Counted from the first letter of the stretch, positions 33,509-43,632 are shown. The stretch is DNA of 64,000 nucleotides from Rosellinia necatrix (GCA_021209875.1 JAGYVD010000003.1:2480001-2544000); one strand, 5' to 3'. The notes: a model not told the origin generated them from the letters alone. A program made the numbers and translations.

Positions 33509-34771
33509 TTACAGGTCATCTGCCGGGCGATCTGCAGATCCGGCCATGAGTTCGGTCATGTCGCGCATACGATAGTCGAGGACGGGGGTGACCCAGTCGT
33601 CCTCGACGAGGGAATAGCCCTCCTTTTCGTTGTCGTGCGGCTTACGTGGGTTGACGGCCCAGTATCCGAAGTCAGCATCGATGCGTTTCAGATACCGGAG
33701 CAGATTCGACCAGTAGTTGGCGTCGCCCTCGCCCGGGTGGTGCGGGGCGCCGAACTCGCCAACCCAGACCGGGGCCACGTTACCCTCGACGAGGTACGCC
33801 CAATTCTTGCGCATGGCCTGGCTGAAGGAAGCGTAGCTACGCTTGGCATAGCGTCCGCCTCGGCTGCCCCAGCCAGACCACGCATAAACGTGCGCCGAGT
33901 AGACGACTCTGTCTGAAACGTCGAGCACCACGGGCCGCGTGCGCACTCCCGTCAGGTCGTTGCCCGACTCGGTGCCCTCGACGATGATCAGCCAGTCCCG
34001 GTTCATCTTCAGCAGACGGTTGCCGCACTTTTCTGCAGCAGCGGCCCAGAGGCGCCAGGGCATCGTGCCCCAGACGCCACGCACCTCGTTTCGCAGGTCG
34101 GCCCCGATGACGTAGGGGTTGTCGATGAAGCGGCCCATGATGACCTCCCAGTGCTGTATCCAATCCTCCTCAGATTGTGAGACGCGGCACAGGGGCCCCA
34201 GGTGGTCGTTCGACCAGCTGGCATCGCACGGGTCGGCGCCGCAACACCAGGTCGCGGTCGTGATGTGGTTGTTCACAATGACGGCGATGCCGGCGTCGGT
34301 CAATGCCTCGACGACGGCGGCGAAAATGTCGAGGGCACGCTGGCCCATGAGGTCCGGGTTCGCGGTGAGCTGGTGGTCATCTATATACGGGTTTTTCATG
34401 ACCATCTCGTCGGAGTAGGGCAGCCGCACGCTGTTGAAGCCGAGCATCCTGATGCTGGCAGCGATGACGGAACGGTGCTGGATGTCGAGCCCGCCCGGTA
34501 TAAATAGCTCGTCGCTACCGCCATACCAGTTGACGCTCGAAAGCTTAAACCGGCGGCCGGTAACATCGACGATGTCACGCCCCTTGGTCCGCAGCGGCAT
34601 CGTGTAGGTCGTTATGCTCGACGCTTCGATGAAGGGGGGCAGAGAGCGCTGACTGAACAGCTCGGCGCCAGCGTCGGGTATCCATGGGCGCCTCAGGGCA
34701 GCCTCGGCCTTCCACACGTAGCTCACAAAGCCGCCTACGACAAGGAAGGCGAGGAGAGCCAATTGAAACAT
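33509..34771 (-). CDS. Membrane-anchored glycoside hydrolase family 5 protein
   Basis: A single exon of 420 residues. The frame opens 16 codons further upstream but only with non-ATG codons, so the ATG of MFQLALLAFLVVGGFVSYVW is chosen. That segment is a signal anchor or uncleaved signal, placing the enzyme at the cell surface or in the secretory path. The TIM-barrel landmarks of GH5 follow: VDVTGRRFKLSSVNWYG, GFNSVRLPYSDEM, GIAVIVNNH, the acid/base in DLRNEVRG (Glu229) and the nucleophile in VWVGEFGAP (Glu339), with the aromatic DADFGYWAVN near the end. Both catalytic glutamates are present, so it should be active. GH5 covers cellulases, mannanases and glucanases, and the substrate cannot be fixed from sequence. 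Confidence 0.86.
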   Translation of the reverse strand: MFQLALLAFLVVGGFVSYVWKAEAALRRPWIPDAGAELFSQRSLPPFIEASSITTYTMPLRTKGRDIVDVTGRRFKLSSVNWYGGSDELFIPGGLDIQHRSVIAASIRMLGFNSVRLPYSDEMVMKNPYIDDHQLTANPDLMGQRALDIFAAVVEALTDAGIAVIVNNHITTATWCCGADPCDASWSNDHLGPLCRVSQSEEDWIQHWEVIMGRFIDNPYVIGADLRNEVRGVWGTMPWRLWAAAAEKCGNRLLKMNRDWLIIVEGTESGNDLTGVRTRPVVLDVSDRVVYSAHVYAWSGWGSRGGRYAKRSYASFSQAMRKNWAYLVEGNVAPVWVGEFGAPHHPGEGDANYWSNLLRYLKRIDADFGYWAVNPRKPHDNEKEGYSLVEDDWVTPVLDYRMRDMTELMAGSADRPADDL

Positions 34772-34814
34772 GATGAACGGCCGGGTAGGAATTGGCGACG
34801 CAGGGTTTACGTTG

Positions 34815-34850
34815 GTCAAGCTCGTTCAAGCTCGTTCAAGCTCGTTCAGC
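34815..34850. repeat. 10-bp direct repeat upstream of GH5
   Basis: About three and a half copies of CTCGTTCAAG, 44-80 bp upstream of the GH5 start codon, so probably in its 5'-UTR or core promoter. Confidence 0.85.
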
Positions 34851-35321
34851 TTAGCTCATCGGACGGCAGGGGATGGTCTTCTCAGTGGTGAACAGCAAAC
34901 ATAGATAATACAGATACAGAACCCATCATCACTCTTAAGCAAACTAGGATCCTCGCGGGGCCACCTGCATCGGGTAAGTATATGTAGCGCGAGGCTGGGC
35001 TCAGCGACGGGATTTGTAATGAAGACCAGTAATTGAGGGTTTTGAAGCTAACGATCGAGGTGTGTTTGGGTGTCGGCGAATAATAACAGAGAGGGTGACG
35101 TCTGCAGCAGGCCCATAGCCCCACTACTGCCATTATCGATAAGAACATGAACAGTGCCGCCCCCAGACAGGTAGGTAAAAGCACCTTGTCAGGCGACCGA
35201 TCCAGGTACACGGAACCTCTGTTGTCTGCCCTATCGCCAAACTGTTCGAGCTTGAATTTATTCATTTGTTCCATCAAGTTCCTTGCAAAATAGATCGAAA
35301 GCTTGGTAACCAGGCATACGA

Positions 35322-35384
35322 AAAACCCTTAAAACCCTTAAAACCCTTAAAACCCTTAAAACCCCTAAAACCCTTAAAACTCTT
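35322..35384. repeat. Telomere-like 9-bp repeat AAAACCCTT, seven copies
   Basis: Seven successive 9-mers; five are exact, one reads AAAACCCCT and the last AAAACTCTT. The unit resembles a stretched telomeric CCCTAA but is not the usual fungal TTAGGG repeat. It is interstitial, between two genes. Confidence 0.95.
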
Positions 35385-35707
35385 GCGACCTGCTAGAACC
35401 CTACCTAATGTTGAAAGTGTAAGGTATGAACTGACTGGTACTAATACCTACCTATTCAATATCCAGAGCCTGTACCTGTGCGTCAACCACTTGGGCACTG
35501 TTGTTAAGCATGCTGTCTCTACGTCTTATGGTAGGTGCTGCACCCTCGCCCAGGCTAACAAATAACCATACGCCCCCAAATGCGTGAATGAGAATGCATC
35601 CATATATGTATATATATTCTATACTGATTGAGTCTAACCGCTACCTAGTTAATTGGGCTGATAGCTGACACCATGGGGAGATATCGCAGGGCGCATTCGT
35701 CCAGCAC

Positions 35708-36412
35708 ATGAGACGACCCGCGAGCCGCTCAGCCTACCAGCTGAAGGCCGCCGCCGCGCGGGGTTGGAGTGCAAGCCACACCGTCGCATACGTAAGGGGG
35801 GTTTACATTCCCGGAGCCTCGCCGGCATTTTCTTGCCCCGATCCTGATGTACGCGACGTGCAGCAATGTCCCGACACGAAGGACATCATGGACCGGGCAG
35901 GCAAACTCGCCAAGGCCCAAGAAATCCTGCACTACACATTCCAGGACGAAGACTTGCTATGGGAAGCGTTGCAGTCCCCTGGCTCGGATGTCACCACGCT
36001 CAATGGTCGAGTGTTGTTCCAGGGCAACAAAGGCCTGGCCACGGTGGGCGACGCCATCGCGACACTGGTCGTCAAGCTCGATTGCTACACGGCAAACCAA
36101 TCCATTGGTATGTGTCAGCCCCCAGTCAAACATCTCATACGCAGCTGCCTTCTCACCGAAAACGTCACAGGGGAGACAACCCAACTGCTACAGCAAATAG
36201 TCAGTAATAATCGGTTCACCCGCCTATGCGACGCCACCGGTCTCACGAATTGTATCAATCTCAATCCGTCCCAATGGGGCATCGTCTCACCTCGCACCCG
36301 TGCCGACACCGTCGAGGCCGTCATTGGCGCCGTCTACCAAGACGGTGGCATCGATCACGCGAGATCCGTGATGCAATCCCTACAAGTCATAGGGTATATC
36401 GGGTGCCCGTAA
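35708..36412 (+). CDS. Small RNase III-domain protein with altered active site
   Basis: The open frame gives 234 residues, but a probable intron at 35792-35863 (72 nt; GTAAGG donor, CTGAT branch site, GTGCAG acceptor) would give 210 residues, joining ..SHTVAY to QCPDTKDIM. This intron is a multiple of three without a stop, so both forms read through. The domain begins near AQEILHYTFQDEDLLWEAL. The usual NERLEFLGD signature is GNKGLATVGDA, and the second motif is ADTVEAVIGAVYQDGG. Against the E. coli enzyme, the Asp45, Asp114 and Glu117 equivalents are kept while Glu41 is replaced by Ala. No double-stranded-RNA-binding domain follows. Stand-alone RNase III folds of this type occur in filamentous fungi with unknown roles; mitochondrial or other RNA processing is possible but unsupported here. 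Confidence 0.75.
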   Translation: MRRPASRSAYQLKAAAARGWSASHTVAYVRGVYIPGASPAFSCPDPDVRDVQQCPDTKDIMDRAGKLAKAQEILHYTFQDEDLLWEALQSPGSDVTTLNGRVLFQGNKGLATVGDAIATLVVKLDCYTANQSIGMCQPPVKHLIRSCLLTENVTGETTQLLQQIVSNNRFTRLCDATGLTNCINLNPSQWGIVSPRTRADTVEAVIGAVYQDGGIDHARSVMQSLQVIGYIGCP

Positions 36413-38371
36413 CGCAGAGTGCCTTCCCACGTCTGCAGAGGCGTAAGATAGCATAATCAGCTTTCGTGCACTACCCCGGGATCTTGACAGAACCCTCTCG
36501 GAATACCATTGATCTGCTCTCTGCAGAACTACCGCCCCGAGGCCTGACCTTGGCCTCTCTCGATTGGTACAGTAGTGAGGCTAGTAGAATAGCGCTCTAC
36601 CCACTACTGCGTGCTACCCGGCGTCAGGCCTATTGGCCGGGCATCGCATCCATAGGACAGAACCGGAAAGCCGCATAGGGTATTTTCTCAGGGGGTGTCT
36701 TGGGGTGTCTCCGAGTGGCGCACGCCGTCTTATCTGTGATTGACGTTAGATTGCAAGACCGCAATGTGCACTTGCTGTTGGACATGAAGCCGGGAATTTC
36801 GGTCATCCTAATCCTTCATCGGCCATTAACCAAACGTATTTTGCCAATCAACGATGAGGCAGTTGTCCGATACCGGTTGTCGCGGATAGGTACTAATAGC
36901 ACTGTCTGCATTATAGAGGGGAGGGGAAGGGATAGAAGTAGGATGGTGGCGGTAGAGGAGGACTAGTCGAAGTGAGACGAAATGGTCTTTGTTGAGGTCG
37001 TAGGAAACTTTCATACTAGCGTTCTTCGCTATGTGCTCACTGCTCAATGATGATCACAGTCCTATGACTATCGGTGTAGGGGTTTTATTTTATTTTTATT
37101 TTTATTTTTCTTCGACAAGCTCAAGGTCAAACGGCCAATGAGCCTTCTATCCAACGTGGCATTTCGCAATGCCACCTCGTTTCGACAGGCATTTTTGCAG
37201 AATCGGGTTAGTAGTGGCGGAATACAATACAACCTCGAGGCTCGGTGCTGATCTGGTCGATGATTGGGAAAATGTTTGCCGTTCTTCGGCGCAAAGACGG
37301 ATAACTCGGAACGGGCACAGATACGATGTGCTCCAATATATGCCGGGAACCCTCCCCTCCCCCCCTCCCCCCCCCCTTCCTCCCCTATGTCCTCTCTCTT
37401 GTCCCCAAGACTGGTCGCATGTGGCAAACGCCACCAGACCGGGCTGGATCTGAGCGAAGATCTAGGCGACGATCTGGGCGACAGTCTGGGCGACAAACGC
37501 GAGGAATCAGAGCGGCCTCTGGGCGGGGGCAAGGGGTTAAGATTATATCGTTGCAGGCAGCTTACGTGCAGCGAAACCCTGCATCCAGGACTCGCTCGAG
37601 CCGCCGGGTTGAACCAAAAAGATGACCTGAGCTCAGCCGGTGGCCACCTCCACTCCAGGGAGCGAGCGCCTGTGTCTGCGGCCGGGGGGGGGGCCTGGGC
37701 CATGCCGTGTGCCACAGCAACGAGAAGCCGGGCGGCCGGGATGTCGCGCGGCATTTGCCAGGCAGTGACAGGTGACTAAACTAACCCACATACCCCCCTT
37801 GGTCTGGTATGTGCATGTTAAACGAGCAGGTCGAGCCGGACCTGCGTCGCGGCGGCTGACGCGCAGGCCCGGGTTCTAGGTTTCATGAATTGCCAAGGAA
37901 TGCGACGGGTTGGGATTACACTAGTTGGCATAGTGTATTTACCGCCGTATAACTATTTACGGTGAAGTATTTTGCGGCCATCCCTACCTTGCTAGAAATA
38001 GCAAAGCAATTTCATGCATAGAGAAACGGATTGCTAAACGGTTTTCCTTTACCGTCAGCTCAAGATGTTGCCACGCATTCTGGTTTACACAATGCTGTAT
38101 GTTGAAGGGCTGTCACTTCAGCTAACTTTTTAATGAAGTTTTTGAAATGCCGCTTTTTAGTCATTCGCAGGGGGGTTTAAAAGGCGATTATCCGCTGCGA
38201 GAGCAGTCAACCAGGACAACCTTACGTTATTGTTAATATGACTGTAGATGTAATCTAGCAAGTTAATAATGAAATAATTACGTGATAATAGAACGCATGC
38301 TTTTAGAAATAAATAGACAGAAAATAGAGTATATTTTAACTTTGATCAGAAAGCAGCTTTTCCGTGTTTAT
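36413..38371. other. Spacer with a nested inverted repeat; AT-rich right end
   Basis: No supported gene. Frames near 37,070-37,780 run through C-rich and Arg/Ser-rich stretches and lack domains. A nested inverted repeat lies at 36,540-36,631. From about 37,900 to 38,370 the DNA is AT-rich and without open frames. Confidence 0.55.
36540..36631. repeat. Nested inverted repeat (potential hairpin)
   Basis: The outer arms AGGCCTGAC (36540-36548) and GTCAGGCCT (36623-36631) are perfectly complementary. The inner arms CAGTAGTG (36570-36577) and CACTACTG (36602-36609) are also perfect. The whole could fold as a stem, internal loop, stem of about 92 nt. No terminal duplication was seen. Confidence 0.6.
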
Positions 38372-38935
38372 CTATCCGGTGCTTACCGGGGAGTTAGGAA
38401 TATGATCGCTTACCATAGAAATCCCTACCCCTCCTCTGCGGGAAGAATCTCTTAACGACAATTCCAGATGTTTATACTCTACCTCAAGCTCCGCTTTCTC
38501 ACTGCATTCCTGCCCCGTCTCAAAATTAATAAGGACTGCCTCCTCGTTTATTATGAGGAAGCTATGCTTGTTAATGTCGCCATGCTTTATTCCAAGTGCG
38601 TGCAGCTTCGCTGGGATGCGCTGACAGGCCGCTAAGTCCTGGGGTTCCGCCGTCCTTGCGCCGTCGATGTTTTCTATGACGAATCCGAAGACCCTGCCGA
38701 CCTCCGTTAAGTGACCAAGGAATCTGGGACCAATTCCTTTACCCTCAATCCATTCGCACGCAGTGGTCTCAGCCTCAGGATACAGCATCTGCCAGGGGAA
38801 CACGGCAAACTTGACGAGCACCGGAAAGTCGAAAGCTGGGCACGTAACGTGGTGGATGTTTTGCCGCACTCGATCCAGCTTTTTCAGCTCGAGGTGGTCG
38901 ATTCGCCTGTCGTGCCAGGTATTTCGGATTAACAC
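38372..38935 (-). pseudogene. Kinase-like (aminoglycoside-phosphotransferase-like) fragment lacking a start
   Basis: The minus-strand frame encodes about 187 residues resembling the small protein-kinase-like proteins common in filamentous fungi: VLVKFAVFPWQM, ACEWIEGKGIGPRFLGHLTE, VGRVFGFVIENIDG, then LHALGIKHGDINKHSFLI (catalytic-loop HGDxNxxN-like, with Ser at the usual second Asn) and VLINFETGQ (in place of the DFG/DFE metal motif, Asp changed to Asn). The frame has no ATG before the conserved part; it runs upstream about 110 bases to a stop without one. A first exon could exist, with possible acceptors near 38,945-38,960, but none was found. Truncation plus the Asn for Asp change suggest an inactive or decaying copy. 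Confidence 0.55.
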
Positions 38936-39600
38936 GAGAGAAAACTGCGTGCTGCGTAAGCGGATCCTTAGAGATGTGACCCTCGTCCTAGTTACCAGGG
39001 GGTGAACAAAGGTGTAACTTTTGTGAGAAGATTGAGCTTCCTGTGCAAGCTGAGGGTATTAAGTATGAAGGTGGGATTGAAGTGAACAAAATGGATGGGA
39101 ATGGGAGTCGTTTATCGAAAAGCCGAATTATAGCAGTACAACTTGCGATTGTGTGTGACTATATAAATGTGTTTGGCGCAAACACCGTAGTTTCATAGAA
39201 CGTATTCACCGAGCCTTTGGCGGAGTAAACATGCGCGCGCGCGCGAAAAAAACTATATGTATCTGTACTGACTTACCTAACTATACATGGTCAGATATGT
39301 TAGCATGCTGGCGAATGGCCCGCGCAATGTGTAGATTGCCTAGTATCAAGGCATTCGGCCCGTGTACCCTTGCACTAAGAGTTCAACTACGGTGTGCCTT
39401 TCCATGAATGCCTACTCAGTTTAGCACTTGGAGATTTAGTTATGGGATTACCTAACATGCACATGCAGCTAACAACCAACAGACCTATCTATCTCTCACG
39501 CCTGCTCGAGCTCCTTACTTTTTCTGCAGCCAGCGCAATAGAAGCCCCAATCCGCGGACAGACCCGAAGACCCAAAGTAAGGAGCGGAAATGATTGACAT

Positions 39601-39861
39601 TTATCTTTGAGGCTCTCTCACAGTTATGTCTTGTTCTCGGATGCTGTCATCAATTGCGAAAAGGGGAAGCATGTCTAATTGCCTCAACGAACCCTGCGGT
39701 GGCATGAGATGTCGTCCATTGTTGGGAGAACACCGAGTTTCGAGATCGGCATCGTTCAAAGTGTAGTCAACAATTCTTGACTTTCGATACGCATATGTTT
39801 CGAGCTGACTTGGGGTGAGATGTGTTATATTATCCATTAGTGGGCAGGATTGAGACGTCAT
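39601..39861 (-). CDS. Hypothetical 86-residue protein or gene remnant
   Basis: It starts at a true ATG (MTSQSCPLMDNITHLTPSQL..) and ends in a stop after 86 codons. I do not recognise the product with confidence. The ending PPQGSLRQLDMLPLFAIDD has a faint likeness to the segment that opens fungal F-box domains (LDxLPxE), after which any similarity would stop. If so it is a truncated F-box gene. The neighbouring kinase-like fragment on the same strand also looks decayed. Confidence 0.25.
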   Translation of the reverse strand: MTSQSCPLMDNITHLTPSQLETYAYRKSRIVDYTLNDADLETRCSPNNGRHLMPPQGSLRQLDMLPLFAIDDSIREQDITVREPQR

Positions 39862-40642
39862 GGCTGTGAGAAGTGTAAAAAAAAAAAAGCCAGCACTGTT
39901 TCCAGATAGCCTTTTAAGCTTAGCGCATTCGAACAGGGAAAACCAGTGTTTAGGTATTACAAGTAGTCCAAACCAGTCAGTGGCCCAGATCTCAGACCTC
40001 TCCGACCTTCTTATTACCCATTATATTCCCCTACTGCTCAAAATTGATAATATCTCTATGGAAACTAGATTATTTACTGCTGCCAGCGCTTTTCAATGAG
40101 GTTGTCATATTTGTATTGCGGAACTAGGTTGTCTGTGGCCGTCTTCTCTGATATGTTTACGTTCTAACTATACATTTAACTACACCTAACTACGTATAGT
40201 TATTTTAACTAGTGTATTCCTCAGAAGTCGCCTGTATGGACAGTCCTGTAATAAGATCCGTTTTACAACGAACAGTCTTTGTTTTTTTTTTTTATGCAAT
40301 TGCGGTAATATATGTATCAAAAATTATGCAAAGGTTTGCTTATACCACGCTTTAAAAGGCGGCGTAGGTCAAGTCGGGACGCATCTCAGAGGTGAAGCAA
40401 CCAACCAGGCGCCCCGGATCCGGCAGCCCTCCAACGCCCCCTCCAAGGTTTTTTTCCCTGCAGGCCATTCCAGGGTCCCATCTCACCAAGAGATGCTTCC
40501 TCCTGCACGATGCAAGTATTGCGTTAGGGTGGATTTTCTGCTCGGCCGCCTGGGATATTCCATGTTGGGGCCAGGTTGGGGCGCCCGCAATTAGTGTACG
40601 TGCTCCGCTATAACTATGAGAGCCGACTGACACGATCCGGGC

Positions 40643-40685
40643 CTGGTTGACTGGTTGACTGGTTGACTGGTTTGACTGGTTGACT
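40643..40685. repeat. 8-bp direct repeat TGGTTGAC
   Basis: About five successive copies of TGGTTGAC, one with an extra T. Intergenic. Confidence 0.85.
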
Positions 40686-41521
40686 TGGCTGATGACTTCC
40701 ATTAGGCGTTTTTTGACTTAGATAATACTTTGTCCCTTCGCCGCCCCGCCCCGTCTGTATCAGCTACCGAGACGTCATGTAATGCTACACTGGAGGCCGC
40801 GTCTCATCCCATCTTCCTCCAACCTGACCTAACATGGCCTTACATGACCTAACATGACTTGCTTTGATACTGATCACAATGTCATGTCATGAGACCCTGG
40901 GACCCTGGGACCCCGCTGTTTGCCATGCGATATCGTGTGTTGCCATATGAGGAGGGTATGCTCGCCATACACCTAACACTCATATTATATGTAATCCTAG
41001 GGGGGTACGACGCGGCGATACCCCCCCTCGTAGCCGCTGCTCACGCGCTCGCGTCTATCCGGATACATGCCCCCTCCCGCTACATGCCGCCCCGTAGTCA
41101 TAGTAGCGACAGTGATCAATCCCTTTGTCTCGATCGTCATTTCGTACATCGCCGCCTAGCCGTACATGAATCGTGTAAAATAAAAATAAAAATAAAAAAA
41201 ATTGGTGCGAAATATAAACAAACACCAAAGAAAAAAAAAAATAGAGACCTGCCCCCTTTGCCCGCCCTCCCCCCTTCCCACCCTCGCCGGACGCCACGCT
41301 GAGGTAAATGAATCCTTTTCTCTTGCTCTCACTCCCATTTGTCTTCCTCTCCCTCTCCTGTGCCGATTAATAGGTTCTTCGTGCCATCCGTCGTATGTAG
41401 TGTGATACAACTATATATAGCAAATCCAAATATACATGGGCGGCTTCGCCGTCGGAGAAAGTTGTAAGTGATTTCTTTTTGGAGAGTTTTTCTTTCTTTT
41501 TTTTTTTTTTTTGGTTTATAT

Positions 41522-43467
41522 TTATATGAATACGTGACCGGGTCCCTTCGCAGGGCTATAATTTGACTGATTATATTGTTGTACCTCGTCGGGGTTGAAC
41601 GTCGGGTGGCTATACCGCGCCTCCTCCGAATCCGGTATCTTGTTCATCTTGAGGGGATTCATATTGTTGTAGATGGGGTAACCCGGTCGCTGCTGCTGCT
41701 GTTGTTGTTGTTGCTGCTGCAGCGACGGCGATGTGGCCGGCGACGCGCGCGCGGCCGCCGGGGGCTGCTCGGGGTACGACGGGTGGTGATGGGGGGAGGC
41801 GTCCATCATCTCAAAGTGGACATTATGGGGGGCTCGGGGCGACGAGAAGGATCGCTGGTGGGGGCGGTACGGCGCCGTCTGCGAGAAGTAGTCGGGCGTT
41901 TTACGTCCCGGGGAGACGGGTGACTTCGCGCTACTGGGTGTCAGTATGGGTTCGTTCTTGGCGGTCGAGTCGCGGTCCAACATTTCATATGACCGCGGGT
42001 CATTCTTGAGGTCCAGCCGCGCATCGACGGACACGAATTCCGTGTGCCTGCGACCCCCGAGGGCCGCGAACCATTCGGCCCATCCTGTGACCATGGACCA
42101 ACGGCCAAGGATCAGTAGTAGCCAGAAGCCGTTCATCTACGGACCGTGTTAGTATCTAGACATTTACGTAGAAGCGTGGGGGGGAAGGGGAGTAAGGGAT
42201 TGTTGTTGTTGTTGTTGCTGTTGTTGTTATTGTTGTGGTAGGCTTGGCCTTACTGCTAGGAGGATGAGCACGGCGGTCACGGTTGGTAGACTGACGACCA
42301 GCTCATCGGCCATGTCTAAACAGGCATTCTTGTCGCCCCCGTTCTGCACGAGGCAGATAATCCACGGCCTGGCCTTGTCGGGGTTGGTCTTGATGTCCTC
42401 CACGGTGTTGTCGAGGAACACGAAAATAATAGCGAAAAAGATGACATCGGCGATGATAATCAGAACGATGACGATGCCCCGCCATTGGAGCTGGACAACC
42501 CTCCGAACCCGTCGGTAGGCCTGTCGGGGGGTCATGGTTCGAATGCTGTTGGTATAAGACGGCCCTCCGCCGGAATGTTCCGACGACTGCGCATTGTCCG
42601 CCAGAGATGCTAGATAGACCTTGATACAGTATCCGAACGTCGCGAACTGGATCACCACCGTCAGGCCGGCGAAAATCAGTAAAGGCACCCAGAAATCAGC
42701 CAAGCTGTTCTCGTGGTTGATGTGGCATGTCTGGCCGAAGCGGAAGGAGACGCCGCTGAAGACGAGGAGGAGGACGAGCCCGACGACGGGGATACCCCAG
42801 CCGAGAGCCTGGGAAAACCACATGTAATTCCGTCCCACCACCATCTGCCAGCAGATCTGCAGATGCAGGGAGAGCGCCCGTAAGAAAACCCATAGCACGC
42901 CGCCCCATCCACCGAGGAGCAGGAAGGCCCCCGAAGCAGCGCAGATCGAACTGGAGTCCTGGCCGTGGGGGGTGATTTCGTTGAAGCATTCTTCCGGCTT
43001 TCCGGCCAAGGGTATGATGAATCCCAGCTGGAAGCGTGTTAGTGACCGTTGAGGTGCCCGCGGTCCGCCCGCCGCGCCCGACGACTCACATTCATGAACA
43101 CTACGGCCACCGTGAGGCAGATGCTAAGATAATGCCGGTGTGTTCTTTCCACAGGCAACGCGACCCACGATAATAATAAGAAAGCACAGCCCACCATGCC
43201 AGCGACATTGATCCAGTCGGCCGATTGCGTGGCCGTTTTGAAGTTGTCCGGGTAGACCCAATCGGTCAGCGGACACGGGAGGCAACATATGGCGCCCGTT
43301 ATATTCGCACATAGTCGGCCGGAGACGTCTGCAAAAATATTAATATTAGAGGTGGCCAGAGGCGTAAGGCCGTCCGCCTGTAACTTACACCCGCCTGTGT
43401 CTGGGAAAGCCTCTTCGTTAAAAAAGGGCGGAAAGCAACCCATGCGCAGGTCTTCTAAGGACCCCAT
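41522..43467 (-). CDS. Frizzled/Smoothened-like seven-helix receptor (fungal GPCR-like) with poly-Gln tail
   Basis: Four minus-strand exons: 43389-43467, 43090-43328, 42254-43027 and 41522-42136, giving 568 residues. Intron 1 (60 nt; GTAAGT, TTTTTGCAG) is a multiple of three without stops; removing it gives FPDTGGYVSGRLCANI. Intron 2 (62 nt) has GTGAGT and CTAAC; intron 3 (117 nt) has GTAAGG and ACTAAC, and carries a TTG/GTT microsatellite. The N-terminal ectodomain is Cys-rich (CCLPCPLTDWVYPDNF), then seven hydrophobic segments follow, the last spanning the exon 3/4 junction (ALILLA-type end into MNGFWLLLILG). This matches fungal Frizzled/Smoothened-like receptors that lack the animal ligand domain. 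The cytoplasmic tail of about 180 residues is Ser/Pro-rich with a run of ten Gln. Ligand and pathway are unknown. Confidence 0.8.
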
Positions 43468-43573
43468 GTTGGAGAGAGAGCGCGCCGTCGAATTCTTGGC
43501 TTCCGATGACTCCGGGCACGCGAGCGATGATGATGGGGTCGAAATCGTTCTCGTTTAAGAAAATGGCCCTATG

Positions 43574-43586
43574 GAGAGAGGGAGAT

Positions 43587-43632
<46 letters not shown>

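Larger units (their letters stand above)
34772..35707. promoter_or_regulatory. Divergent promoter region of GH5 and the RNase III-like gene
   Basis: 936 bp without a gene. It holds a 10-bp direct repeat 50 bp upstream of the GH5 ATG and a telomere-like 9-bp repeat, both listed separately. The frame that reads KPLKPLKPL through the 9-bp repeat (from 35,266) is an artefact. Confidence 0.55.
38936..41521. other. Accessory-looking spacer without a firm gene
   Basis: It contains a GC dinucleotide run (39,233-39,245), a short weak minus-strand frame at 39,601-39,861 (separate entry), an 8-bp direct repeat (40,643-40,685) and T runs near 40,275 and 41,500. Other frames are short and crossed by A or T runs. 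Confidence 0.55.

Noticed and set aside
35266..35565. 99-codon frame with KPLKPL repeats
   Set aside because: The peptide repeat is only the translation of the AAAACCCTT array; nothing on either side resembles a protein domain.
37068..37779. Overlapping frames of 170-230 codons on both strands
   Set aside because: They are compositionally driven by C-rich and Arg/Ser-rich stretches and have no domain, intron logic or start context.
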